From the NCBI GenBank assembly GCA_009787175.1, contig WRGM01000077.1, positions 1-5,836 of the forward strand: a DNA stretch of 5,836 nt, given 5' to 3'. This stretch comes from Candidatus Bathycorpusculum fermentans. Its GTDB lineage: Archaea > Thermoproteota > Bathyarchaeia > Bathyarchaeales > Bathycorpusculaceae. The notes below the pieces were generated by a model. It did no database searches. It worked only from the letters and a program-made list of their open reading frames with translations, and was not told the DNA's origin. Below, one piece after another: positions 1 through 5,184 of this stretch (position 1 is its first letter; each line of letters opens with the position of its first letter). Both the position numbers and the translations under genes were made by a program.

Positions 1-131
1 TAATGTCTGTATTCAAAGTAAACACGCAACTACACAGTATGATACATCCAACACTAATTAGCTTAGCAAAAATTGTGGGTCAAGTTAAGGTAAGGGGTGA
101 GTAGTTCATTTACGAAGGTTGTTACGTGTTG

Positions 132-163
132 TTAAAAACTTCAAGTATGTTTGATCGGGTGAT
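132..163 (+). promoter_or_regulatory. Candidate promoter and ribosome site before the first reading frame
   Basis: A TATA-like TTAAAAAC lies at 132-139, centred about 31 nt before the ATG at 167. GGTGAT at 158-163, complementary to the archaeal 16S rRNA 3' end, stands 3 nt before that ATG. Both signals point to initiation at 167, which is not in frame with the long reading frame 226-711. The rest of 1-225 shows no gene that I can support. Confidence 0.4.
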
Positions 164-166
164 ACA

Positions 167-280
167 ATGACACTTGACAAACTGTTCAAAAATAGTCTCA
201 GGGGTGGCTTCCTCAGGAATCTGGCGTGTCTTGTTCTTCAATTTTGTCTACTTTTCGTTGGAAACGTCCTATTCGGCTAA
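167..280 (+). other. Short open frame with good start signals; leader peptide or 5' part of a frameshifted gene
   Basis: ATG at 167 opens a 37-codon frame ending in TAA at 278-280. The peptide has a basic start (KLFKNSLRGG) followed by a hydrophobic stretch (LACLVLQFCLLFVG), like a signal or anchor sequence. It overlaps the start of the next gene in another frame. It has the better initiation signals of the two, so either it is a small leader or membrane peptide, or it is the true N-terminus of the downstream protein, separated from it by a frameshift or an assembly error. Confidence 0.3.
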
Positions 281-711
281 TTGCTACAATGTTGGTAATT
301 GTTTTAGTGTTCTCTATTGTTTTTACTCTTTTCTTTTGGAGTAATTATGGTGTGTTCCTAGGTAGTGCTAGCTTCTCGAATGGTCCTGCGTCTTTTGGTT
401 TTTCTAAAGCTTCCAATATGACCACACCAAAAATGGGTGATGTATTTGAAATAAGCGTTAATGTAACCTGGCGTTGTTATGGTTCTTCACAGGTTGAGCA
501 AATAGTGGCATTAGTAGATCCATATCCGGAAGACAATTGTCGACTTATTGGTGGAAATAATGTTATTCAATGCAGTGGTTATGATGAAAAGGCAAAAATT
601 ACGTACTTGCTAGAAGTTATTGATGACAATCCCGAAACTTTTATGTTGTCCAACCCTTTTACTGCCACCTATGTAGATGGTACTGAAGTACATAGACCTA
701 GACCACCATGA
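226..711 (+). CDS. Membrane-anchored exported protein of unknown function
   Basis: I do not recognise a family. The 161-residue frame begins at a GTG with only a weak AGG (215-217) upstream. A basic patch (RWKRPIR, residues 11-17) precedes one hydrophobic segment at about residues 18-38, which predicts a cytoplasmic N-terminus and an outside C-terminal domain of about 120 residues. That domain looks beta-rich (FEISVNVTW, KITYLLEV), has three cysteines (84, 105, 116) and two N-glycosylation sequons (N64, N79), and ends in a proline- and arginine-rich tail. This pattern is common among archaeal surface proteins. The start is uncertain: an in-frame ATG at 289 would begin directly in the membrane segment, and a frame with better signals starts at 167 (possible frameshift). 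It converges with the HTH gene and has no visible link to the Fe-S operon. Confidence 0.6.
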   Translation: MSCSSILSTFRWKRPIRLIATMLVIVLVFSIVFTLFFWSNYGVFLGSASFSNGPASFGFSKASNMTTPKMGDVFEISVNVTWRCYGSSQVEQIVALVDPYPEDNCRLIGGNNVIQCSGYDEKAKITYLLEVIDDNPETFMLSNPFTATYVDGTEVHRPRPP

Positions 712-754
712 CATGTTAATTGCATCATGTAAACTACTCTATCCAGTACACTGG
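711..754. repeat. Two short inverted repeats just after the first gene
   Basis: ACATG (711-715) pairs with CATGT (726-730) across 10 nt, and CCAGT (743-747) pairs with ACTGG (750-754) across 2 nt. They lie just downstream of the stop codon at 709-711. They may form 3'-end hairpins of that mRNA, but neither is followed by a clear T-run, so a terminator call is not justified. Confidence 0.4.
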
Positions 755-765
755 AACTACTCATT

Positions 766-785
766 TGTTTAGACTAGTCTAAACA
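766..785. repeat. Perfect 20-bp palindrome in a convergent spacer
   Basis: TGTTTAGACTAGTCTAAACA reads identically on both strands with no spacer. It sits between two convergent genes (ends at 711 and 884), about 55 and 100 bp from their stop codons. A gapless symmetric site suits a dimeric DNA-binding protein or a cruciform better than an RNA hairpin. No T-run follows on either side. Its function is unknown. Confidence 0.85.
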
Positions 786-883
786 TTGTGTGTTTTGAGT
801 GCATACGAAAATTGCTATTAATTTCCTCTAGTCCTCACTATTTTTGTGTGTACTAAAAATATGGTTTGTGTTATTGCTCAGTA

Positions 884-1381
884 TTATTCTACGTAGTTTT
901 TCAGTTCTGGGATGAGTTTTGAGAAAATTTGATGTGCAAGTTCAGCTGGGTGAATTTTGTCTTTGTCTTTGATTTCTATGTTTCTTTCTTTGGTGATGTC
1001 GGTTAGGTATTGTCGTGTTTGGTTTAGGAATGTGGTGTCGGTGATTTCTTCTGGGTTGTTGTGCCAGTACCATATTTTTATGCCGTGGTTGGTGTTGTAG
1101 GTTAGTATTGCTTTGTGTTTTAGTGCTGGGTGGTAGGCTAGGAGTATGCCGTCTTTTGGGTAGAGTTTTGTGATTTGTAGGTCGTTTGCTTGTGCTATGT
1201 CTAGTAGTGTGGTTGTTAGTTTGGTTTCGGCTGATAGTTTGGTTTGGTTGATGAATTGTCTTGTGGTGTTTAGTTTTTTGGCTATTGTGGTGATGGTTAG
1301 GCCTTTGTTTAGTAGGGACCATACGATTTTTTGTTTTTGGGTTAATGGTGAGGATAGTGTGTAGGCTGTCAAAGTTAACAC
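884..1381 (-). CDS. Small HTH DNA-binding protein, putative regulator
   Basis: This is a 165-residue protein beginning at a GTG. Residues 13-53 look like a LuxR/sigma-region-4-type helix-turn-helix: LTQKQKIVWSLLNKG, then LTITTIAKKLNTT, then the recognition-helix stretch RQFINQTKLSAETKL. This layout resembles the N-terminal part of archaeal Tfx-type regulators. The remaining 110 residues (a strand-rich part near 70-107, then helices) match nothing I know, so I give no family name. There is no cysteine, so it cannot be an IscR-type cluster-ligating sensor. A TATA box about 31 nt upstream implies a leaderless mRNA. It is divergent from the Fe-S operon, so it may control that operon or itself, but this is inference. 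Its coding strand is strikingly G-poor: by hand count, plus-strand 901-1380 has about 150 G against 43 C. Confidence 0.75.
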   Translation of the reverse strand: MLTLTAYTLSSPLTQKQKIVWSLLNKGLTITTIAKKLNTTRQFINQTKLSAETKLTTTLLDIAQANDLQITKLYPKDGILLAYHPALKHKAILTYNTNHGIKIWYWHNNPEEITDTTFLNQTRQYLTDITKERNIEIKDKDKIHPAELAHQIFSKLIPELKNYVE

Positions 1382-1408
1382 TTATGTAAATAAAATATTA
1401 TTTATATG

Positions 1409-1416
1409 TATTTAAA
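1409..1416 (-). promoter_or_regulatory. TATA box of the HTH gene
   Basis: On the minus strand 1409-1416 reads TTTAAATA, centred about 31 nt upstream of the GTG start at 1381. Archaeal transcription usually starts about 26 nt after the box centre, which gives a leader of only a few bases. A second AT-rich stretch (CATATAAATA on the minus strand, near 1400-1409) lies closer to the gene and is less well spaced. Confidence 0.5.
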
Positions 1417-1451
1417 TTTTAACTTTTCAAATTAATCAACATACATTAACT

Positions 1452-1473
1452 AACGCTTGAGCGCTTAAGAGTT
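1452..1473. promoter_or_regulatory. 22-bp dyad, candidate operator in the divergent control region
   Basis: AACGCTTGAGC at 1452-1462 faces GCTTAAGAGTT at 1463-1473. Nine of 11 base pairs are symmetric, with no gap, and the centre is AGCGCT. It lies about 50 bp upstream of the HTH gene's TATA box and about 150 bp upstream of the operon's. This position fits a binding site for the neighbouring HTH protein, but nothing in the sequence proves it. Farther on, TCCTA (1480-1484), TAGGA (1491-1495) and TCCT (1500-1503) form a weaker alternating repeat. Confidence 0.45.
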
Positions 1474-1615
1474 GCTCTATCCTATAGAATTAGGACACAT
1501 CCTGCTATATAACCGATAAGATTAGTCAACATAGTAGAATAGCTGATGTATTTACTTAGAATGGTGTTGTATGGGTAATTATTGAATTATCGTGGTTAGG
1601 TTTTTTTATCTGAAC

Positions 1616-1659
1616 TTTATATATAAAAAAATATTGTTAGCCAAATGTTTTCTATGGTG
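1616..1659 (+). promoter_or_regulatory. Promoter and ribosome site of the Fe-S operon
   Basis: A TATA box (TTTATATA, 1616-1623) after a T-rich stretch predicts transcription from about 1646. GGTG at 1656-1659 is then 8 nt before the ATG at 1668, a normal archaeal spacing. Two other in-frame starts, GTG 1659 and ATG 1662, overlap or crowd this site, so 1668 was chosen. The start choice changes the protein by at most three residues. Confidence 0.55.
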
Positions 1660-1667
1660 TGATGCTG

Positions 1668-2891
1668 ATGGTTGAGAATGTAAAAGAGCTCTTAAAGCTT
1701 CATGAGGGAATTACCCGGCAGGTTTACTTAGATAATGAAAACTCTAGTATCGTCCCAAAAGAAGTTGTAGATGCAATGCTTCCGTACTTTAACATGGTTG
1801 CCTATGGTAATCCGACTCTTACTCATAAGCCTGGTTGGGAAGCCTTTGAGGTAATTATGAGTTGTTTTCAAAAAATCAGCCAATTCATGGGTGCAAAGGT
1901 TCTTGAAGAAATTTCTTTCACTCCAGGTGAGTCTGAGGCTAATAATCTTGCTATAATGAGTTCTTGTTTTGCTCAAAGAGAGCGGGGTAAAAAAATAGTT
2001 ATTTCTGAGATAGAGCCAATTAATGTGTTGCATGTTGCAGAGATGATGCAAAAATTCGGCTTTACTGTAACAAAAGTTCCCGTTAACTCTGAGGGCTTTT
2101 TGAACATGGAAAAATTGCATGAAGCGATAGATAAAGATACCATACTTGTAAGCATTGCAGCGGTAAATAACGAGTTAGGTACTATTCAAAATATTAAAGA
2201 GGCAGTTCAAATTGCCAAAGACAAAAATCCGCAATTGCTTTTTCATACAGATGCAACTGATGCCTATGGCAGAGTGCCCTTTAATGTAGAGGACCTATAT
2301 GTTGACTTAGCAACAGTTAGTAGTTATAAAATTCAAGGTCCAAGAGGTATAGGTGCTCTATATTTGCGTGAGGGTGTTAATCTTGATCGCATAATTGAGG
2401 GGCAGGTTGGTACACAAAAACTTTGGCCTGGCGTAGAGAATACTCCATTAATTGTTGGTTTCACAAAAGCGTCTGAGTTGGCATTTGAAGATTTTAAGGG
2501 TAATACCGAAAAAATGGGTCGTCTGCGAGATAAACTAGTTGATGGGCTATTCTCTGAATTGCCTGATCTGCGTTTTAATGGTCCAAGGGGTGAGAAGCGT
2601 TCTCCTGATAATGCTAACATTAGCTTTTTACGTGCTGAGGGGGAGGCGTTGACAATTGAGTTAAGCCTTAAAGGCGTTTATCTTTCAAGTGGCAGCGCCT
2701 GTAGTCGGAGGCTTCTTCAGCCTAGTCATGTTCTTGTTGCTATTGGTCGTAGGTTTGAGGAGGCTCATGGTAGTGTTCTTATGAAGACAACGCGTTATCT
2801 TACAGAAGAAGATATAGCATACGTTTTGGAAGTATTTCCTGAGGCTGTTAATCGTATTAGACGGATAGTTGGCTCAACAGGAGTTGCGTAA
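1668..2891 (+). CDS. IscS/NifS-like cysteine desulfurase paralogue with a degenerate active site
   Basis: This is a 407-residue fold-type I PLP protein that aligns along its whole length with class I desulfurases (E. coli IscS is 404 residues). It keeps the PLP lysine (SSYK, K221), the Asp facing the PLP ring nitrogen (HTDAT, D195), NNELG (167-171), GPRGIGALY, and the catalytic cysteine in SSGSAC (C345). Many other active-site positions differ from IscS by eye alignment. The PLP-stacking His of TEHKAV is Pro117. SGHK is SSYK. DATQ is DATD. SGATESDN is PGESEANN. The RSGT phosphate-loop segment is WPGV, and the Arg of SIRFSLG, which holds the substrate carboxylate, is Leu371. The N-terminal LDYAATTP is LDNENSSIVP. 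Ordinary cysteine desulfurase activity is therefore doubtful; it may bind PLP and carry a persulfide, use another substrate, or serve as a partner of IscU. It is the first gene of the operon, 1 nt from iscU. The family is certain, the function is not. Confidence 0.85.
   Translation: MVENVKELLKLHEGITRQVYLDNENSSIVPKEVVDAMLPYFNMVAYGNPTLTHKPGWEAFEVIMSCFQKISQFMGAKVLEEISFTPGESEANNLAIMSSCFAQRERGKKIVISEIEPINVLHVAEMMQKFGFTVTKVPVNSEGFLNMEKLHEAIDKDTILVSIAAVNNELGTIQNIKEAVQIAKDKNPQLLFHTDATDAYGRVPFNVEDLYVDLATVSSYKIQGPRGIGALYLREGVNLDRIIEGQVGTQKLWPGVENTPLIVGFTKASELAFEDFKGNTEKMGRLRDKLVDGLFSELPDLRFNGPRGEKRSPDNANISFLRAEGEALTIELSLKGVYLSSGSACSRRLLQPSHVLVAIGRRFEEAHGSVLMKTTRYLTEEDIAYVLEVFPEAVNRIRRIVGSTGVA
2879..2883 (+). 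promoter_or_regulatory. Ribosome site that fixes the iscU start
   Basis: AGGAG lies 9 nt before the ATG at 2893, inside the last codons of the preceding gene. It selects that ATG over the upstream in-frame TTG at 2869 and suggests translational coupling. Confidence 0.65.
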
Positions 2892-2892
2892 A

Positions 2893-3408
2893 ATGTCTCG
2901 TATACCCTTACCATATAATTCAAAAGTTATGGATTTATTCCGTAATCCTAAAAATCTTGGAAAAATTGAAGATGCCACAGTTATAGCTGTCGCTGGCAAT
3001 CCTGCATGTGGCGATATGATAACTTTTTATTTAAAAATCAATGAGCAAACGCTTGTCATTGAAAAAGCACAATTCGAAAGTTACGGCTGCGCTGCTAATA
3101 TTGCAACTTCAAGTATAGTTACTGAAATGATCAAAGGCTTAACACTCAAAGAGGTTTGGACGGATATTACCTGGGAAAAAGTAACTCAAGAAATCGGCGG
3201 TTTGCCAGGTGTTAAAATCCACTGCGGCGTTCTCGCCGTTGGCGCATTGAAACGTGCAATTAGAAAATATTTCAACGACCACGGCAACGCGCCGGCATGG
3301 ATGCCTAAAGAGAACACTTTTGAGGAAAAGCAAGCTTTGGAAGAAGAAGAATTAGCTGAAACAATGTCTAAACGGTTAAAGCCGGAGGAAGAAAAATCAC
3401 CGCCCTAG
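2893..3408 (+). CDS. iscU: IscU-type Fe-S cluster scaffold protein
   Basis: IscU accepts sulfur from a desulfurase and assembles [2Fe-2S] clusters for transfer to apoproteins in the cytoplasm. The cluster ligands are all present: C39 and D41 in NPACGD, C66 in SYGC, and H110-C111 in KIHC. Helix and core motifs also match (NPKNLG at 18-23, ATSSIVTEMIKG at 71-82). The spacing C66-C111 (45 residues) matches IscU and lacks the roughly 20-residue insertion of SufU. The LPPVK loop that HscA recognises in bacteria is LPGVK here (104-108). The protein has 171 residues against about 128 in E. coli, because of a charged, probably helical C-terminal extension from about residue 131, rich in Glu and Lys. 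It starts 1 nt after the upstream stop, and its 3' end contains the ribosome site of the next gene. Function is well supported; the tail's role is unknown. Confidence 0.93.
   Translation: MSRIPLPYNSKVMDLFRNPKNLGKIEDATVIAVAGNPACGDMITFYLKINEQTLVIEKAQFESYGCAANIATSSIVTEMIKGLTLKEVWTDITWEKVTQEIGGLPGVKIHCGVLAVGALKRAIRKYFNDHGNAPAWMPKENTFEEKQALEEEELAETMSKRLKPEEEKSPP
3384..3388 (+). promoter_or_regulatory. Ribosome site pointing to an ATC start for sufS
   Basis: GGAGG lies within the last codons of iscU. It is 7 nt before an ATC at 3396, which is in frame with sufS and exactly where homology puts the N-terminus. No ATG, GTG or TTG occurs in that frame between the upstream stop (TAA, 3369-3371) and 3525. 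Confidence 0.6.
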
Positions 3409-4634
3409 ATTTACTTCAAATCCGCAATGACTTTCCAATTTTAAAACGACAAATAAACAATAACCCCCTTATCTACTTCGATAATGCCGCAACCTCACAA
3501 AAACCACGACAAGTTATACAGACCATGGTTGATTATTACGAAAACAATAATGCCAATGTGCATCGTGGTATGCACTCTCTCTCATTAGAAGCTACAGAGA
3601 TGTATGAGAAGAGCCGTAAGTGTGTAGCAAATTTTATCAACGCTAAAGCCTCTGAAATAATTTTCACCCGAGGAACTACAGAGGCCATTAACCTTATCGC
3701 CTATTCTTGGGGACTATACAACCTTAGAGAAGATGATGAAGTTCTCATTTCTCTAATGGAGCACCATAGTAACATAATTCCTTGGGAAATAACTGCAAAA
3801 CGCTACGGTTTTAAAATTAAATATGCAAACATTACCTCTGACGGCGTTTTAGATGTCAAAGATTTTGAAAACAAAATAACCCCTAAAACCAAAATCGTCT
3901 GCCTAAGCCACGTTTCAAATGTTACAGGTGCCGTTAATGATATAAAATATTTATCAAAAACTGTTCACGACCACGGCGCAGTACTTCTCCTAGACGGTGC
4001 CCAATCTGTTCCACATATGCCCGTAGATGTTCAAGATCTTAACGTAGACTTTTTAGCTTTTTCAGGACATAAAATGCTGGGACCCACAGGCATAGGCGCT
4101 TTATACGCAAAAAAATCGTTACTACAAAAAATGGCTCCATATCAAGGTGGTGGTGAGATGATAAAAGACGTATCCTTTGACTCTAAAAGTCAGCAGTGTA
4201 GTATTAACTGGAATGAGCCTCCTTGGAAATTTGAAGCAGGAACCCCTAACATTAGCGGCGTAATTGGGCTATCAGCAGCTATAAAATATCTCAAACAAAT
4301 TGGTATGGACCACATTTTAGCTCATGAACAAGCTCTTACAAAGTATGCTGTAGAAAAAATGAAAAGTTTAGACAAAATCTCTATCTATGGACCAACAGAT
4401 TCACGTAAATGCGGCATTATCCCCTTTAACATAACTGGCTTATCTTCACATGATGTTGCTCTCCTCTGTGACAGCTACGGGATAGCCATACGAAGCGGAT
4501 ACCACTGCGCTCAACCGTTACATCAAATATTACAGCTACAATCCAGCGCCCGAGCAAGCTTTTACCTCTACAACACCATTGAAGAAATAGACCGATTCAT
4601 AGATGTATTAAAGGAGATAATACAGACACTATGA
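3396..4634 (+). CDS. sufS: SufS-type cysteine desulfurase, probable non-canonical ATC start
   Basis: This class II desulfurase takes sulfur from cysteine as an enzyme persulfide, releasing alanine, and would supply IscU. The first in-frame ATG (3525) would remove 43 residues that match SufS well: DLLQIRNDFPIL, then the PLP-pocket segment YFDNAATSQKP (27-37). Counting from the ATC at 3396 gives 412 residues (E. coli SufS 406), and the key residues fall at the E. coli numbers: H123 in MEHH, D200 and Q203 in DGAQ, K226 in SGHK. The catalytic cysteine is C371 in SGYHCAQP, and R386 in ARAS should bind the substrate carboxylate. All catalytic positions are intact, unlike the first gene of the operon. 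The gene overlaps iscU by 13 nt, and its stop overlaps the next ATG (ATGA). The coding strand has C exceeding G, opposite to the first operon gene. The family is certain; the start codon is inferred and could reflect a point mutation or sequencing error. Confidence 0.92.
   Translation: MTALDLLQIRNDFPILKRQINNNPLIYFDNAATSQKPRQVIQTMVDYYENNNANVHRGMHSLSLEATEMYEKSRKCVANFINAKASEIIFTRGTTEAINLIAYSWGLYNLREDDEVLISLMEHHSNIIPWEITAKRYGFKIKYANITSDGVLDVKDFENKITPKTKIVCLSHVSNVTGAVNDIKYLSKTVHDHGAVLLLDGAQSVPHMPVDVQDLNVDFLAFSGHKMLGPTGIGALYAKKSLLQKMAPYQGGGEMIKDVSFDSKSQQCSINWNEPPWKFEAGTPNISGVIGLSAAIKYLKQIGMDHILAHEQALTKYAVEKMKSLDKISIYGPTDSRKCGIIPFNITGLSSHDVALLCDSYGIAIRSGYHCAQPLHQILQLQSSARASFYLYNTIEEIDRFIDVLKEIIQTL
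4613..4616 (+). promoter_or_regulatory. Possible ribosome site of the last operon gene
   Basis: GGAG lies 14 nt before the ATG at 4631, slightly far for a Shine-Dalgarno site. Because the start overlaps the sufS stop (ATGA), coupled re-initiation is probably the main route. Confidence 0.4.
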
Positions 4635-4924
4635 TGACAACAGCATCTGACTATATCGCAAGAATTGAAGGCACATGCGGAGCAGAAAGTGACATAATAG
4701 TTGTATTAAAATTCGACAAAAAAGACCAAGCCCTTGAAAAAATCTTTAAAAAAGCAATATTAAAAAACAAAATCGCCGGCATGATATACGATTTAAGATT
4801 CGAAGAATACTCTTTCCGTGTCTACGCCAGCGGAAAAATCATCTTTAGAGGTATACAAAGCAAACAAACCTTAAACAAAATCCTAGACGCCCTCCTCCTC
4901 GAGAGCATTGCAAAAAAGGATTAA
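4631..4924 (+). CDS. Small protein resembling a single TBP-like repeat; function unknown
   Basis: This 97-residue protein starts at an ATG overlapping the sufS stop (a second ATG follows at 4634), so it belongs to the operon. Residues 49-88 align without gaps to one repeat of archaeal TATA-binding protein. AGMIYDL matches PGLIYRM, a hairpin with ASGKIIFRG (66-74) matches SSGKMVITG, and an amphipathic helix follows (QTLNKILDALL). The first half gives a strand (DIIVVLKF, 21-28) and a helix (31-46), so the order strand, helix, strands, helix fits half of the TBP saddle. Identity is low (about 8 of 40 by eye). TBP itself has two repeats and about 180 residues, so this would need to dimerise or have a different role. 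Another small alpha/beta fold such as Pcc1 is possible but lacks the SGK hairpin. It has one cysteine (C16), so no obvious cluster or metal site. The gene is clearly real; the fold is an inference. Confidence 0.75.
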   Translation: MMTTASDYIARIEGTCGAESDIIVVLKFDKKDQALEKIFKKAILKNKIAGMIYDLRFEEYSFRVYASGKIIFRGIQSKQTLNKILDALLLESIAKKD

Positions 4925-4937
4925 AAACGGTTTTTAA
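4921..4937 (+). terminator. Probable terminator of the Fe-S operon
   Basis: TTAAAAAC (4921-4928) and GTTTTTAA (4930-4937) form an 8-bp inverted repeat with 1 nt between the arms, overlapping the last stop codon. The right arm supplies a T5 run. Archaeal termination mainly needs T-runs, so this is a reasonable end for the operon. Confidence 0.5.
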
Positions 4938-5184
4938 CACTTTATACATATGTGACAGTTATGAAACACCCAAAATGTGAAAGCCAGCAGTGTGTACAGA
5001 CAGGATTTAACCATAATCCGTAATTCTCTAAAACAAGGATGTAATCAATTAACTAACAAGGAGAAAAGCTCATTTACATTTGAGCTAATGTATATCTCGT
5101 TATCTTCAAAATTGAAAGAAAGAAAAGTAAGCTTATCTGGGTGTTTCTTTTCAGGGAACCAAGAGAAACCCGTCCCTCTGGAGA
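4938..5184. other. Convergent spacer, no supported gene
   Basis: This stretch separates the operon from the oppositely directed pyrE gene. It holds a TATA-like TTTATACA (4941-4948), an ATG at 4961 opening a 20-codon frame with two cysteines (PKCESQQC), a hairpin AGCTCA/TGAGCT (5067-5072 and 5081-5086), and the pyrE terminator candidate. A 74-codon frame starting at GTG 4977 is open, but its composition is not protein-like and it runs into the end of pyrE. The Cys peptide may be a remnant of a zinc-ribbon protein. Confidence 0.5.
5139..5171 (-). terminator. Probable pyrE terminator hairpin
   Basis: Just beyond the pyrE stop on the minus strand, GGGTTTCT (5171-5164) can pair with AGAAACACCC (5148-5139), with a 2-nt bulge. 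A pyrimidine-rich stretch follows (TTTTCTTTCTTTC, plus-strand positions about 5113-5126). It lies 14 bp downstream of the stop codon. Confidence 0.4.

Noticed and set aside
942..1364. Open frames on both strands inside the HTH gene
   Set aside because: They result from the extreme base bias of the HTH gene; the minus-strand one is a low-complexity His/Asn/Thr/Arg string. The 884-1381 frame has a sensible HTH.
884..1381. IscR-like Fe-S sensor controlling the operon
   Set aside because: The protein has no cysteine and no Rrf2-type wing; only the divergent position suggests regulation.
1440..1530. tRNA or structured RNA in the divergent intergenic region
   Set aside because: No T-arm consensus or cloverleaf is found; the dyads are too short and gapless for a tRNA.
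1728..2620. Minus-strand frames inside the IscS-like gene
   Set aside because: They are shadows of a gene with clear full-length homology.
2869..2892. TTG start adding eight residues to IscU
   Set aside because: AGGAG at 2879-2883 is well spaced for the ATG at 2893, IscU homology begins after it, and the TTG has no comparable site.
2700..3400. Replication origin or terminus at the skew switch
   Set aside because: The change falls within one operon, sampled counts are modest, and no origin repeats or Orc1/Cdc6 gene are seen.
2893..3408. SufU rather than IscU
   Set aside because: The distance between the second and third ligand cysteines is 45 residues, so the SufU insertion of about 20 residues is absent.
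3384..3410. IscU-SufS fusion by -1 ribosomal frameshifting
   Set aside because: The sufS frame is -1 relative to iscU and there is an A5 run (3392-3396), but the codons GAA AAA do not form a standard slippery heptamer. The GGAGG is spaced for initiation at ATC rather than for stimulating a shift.
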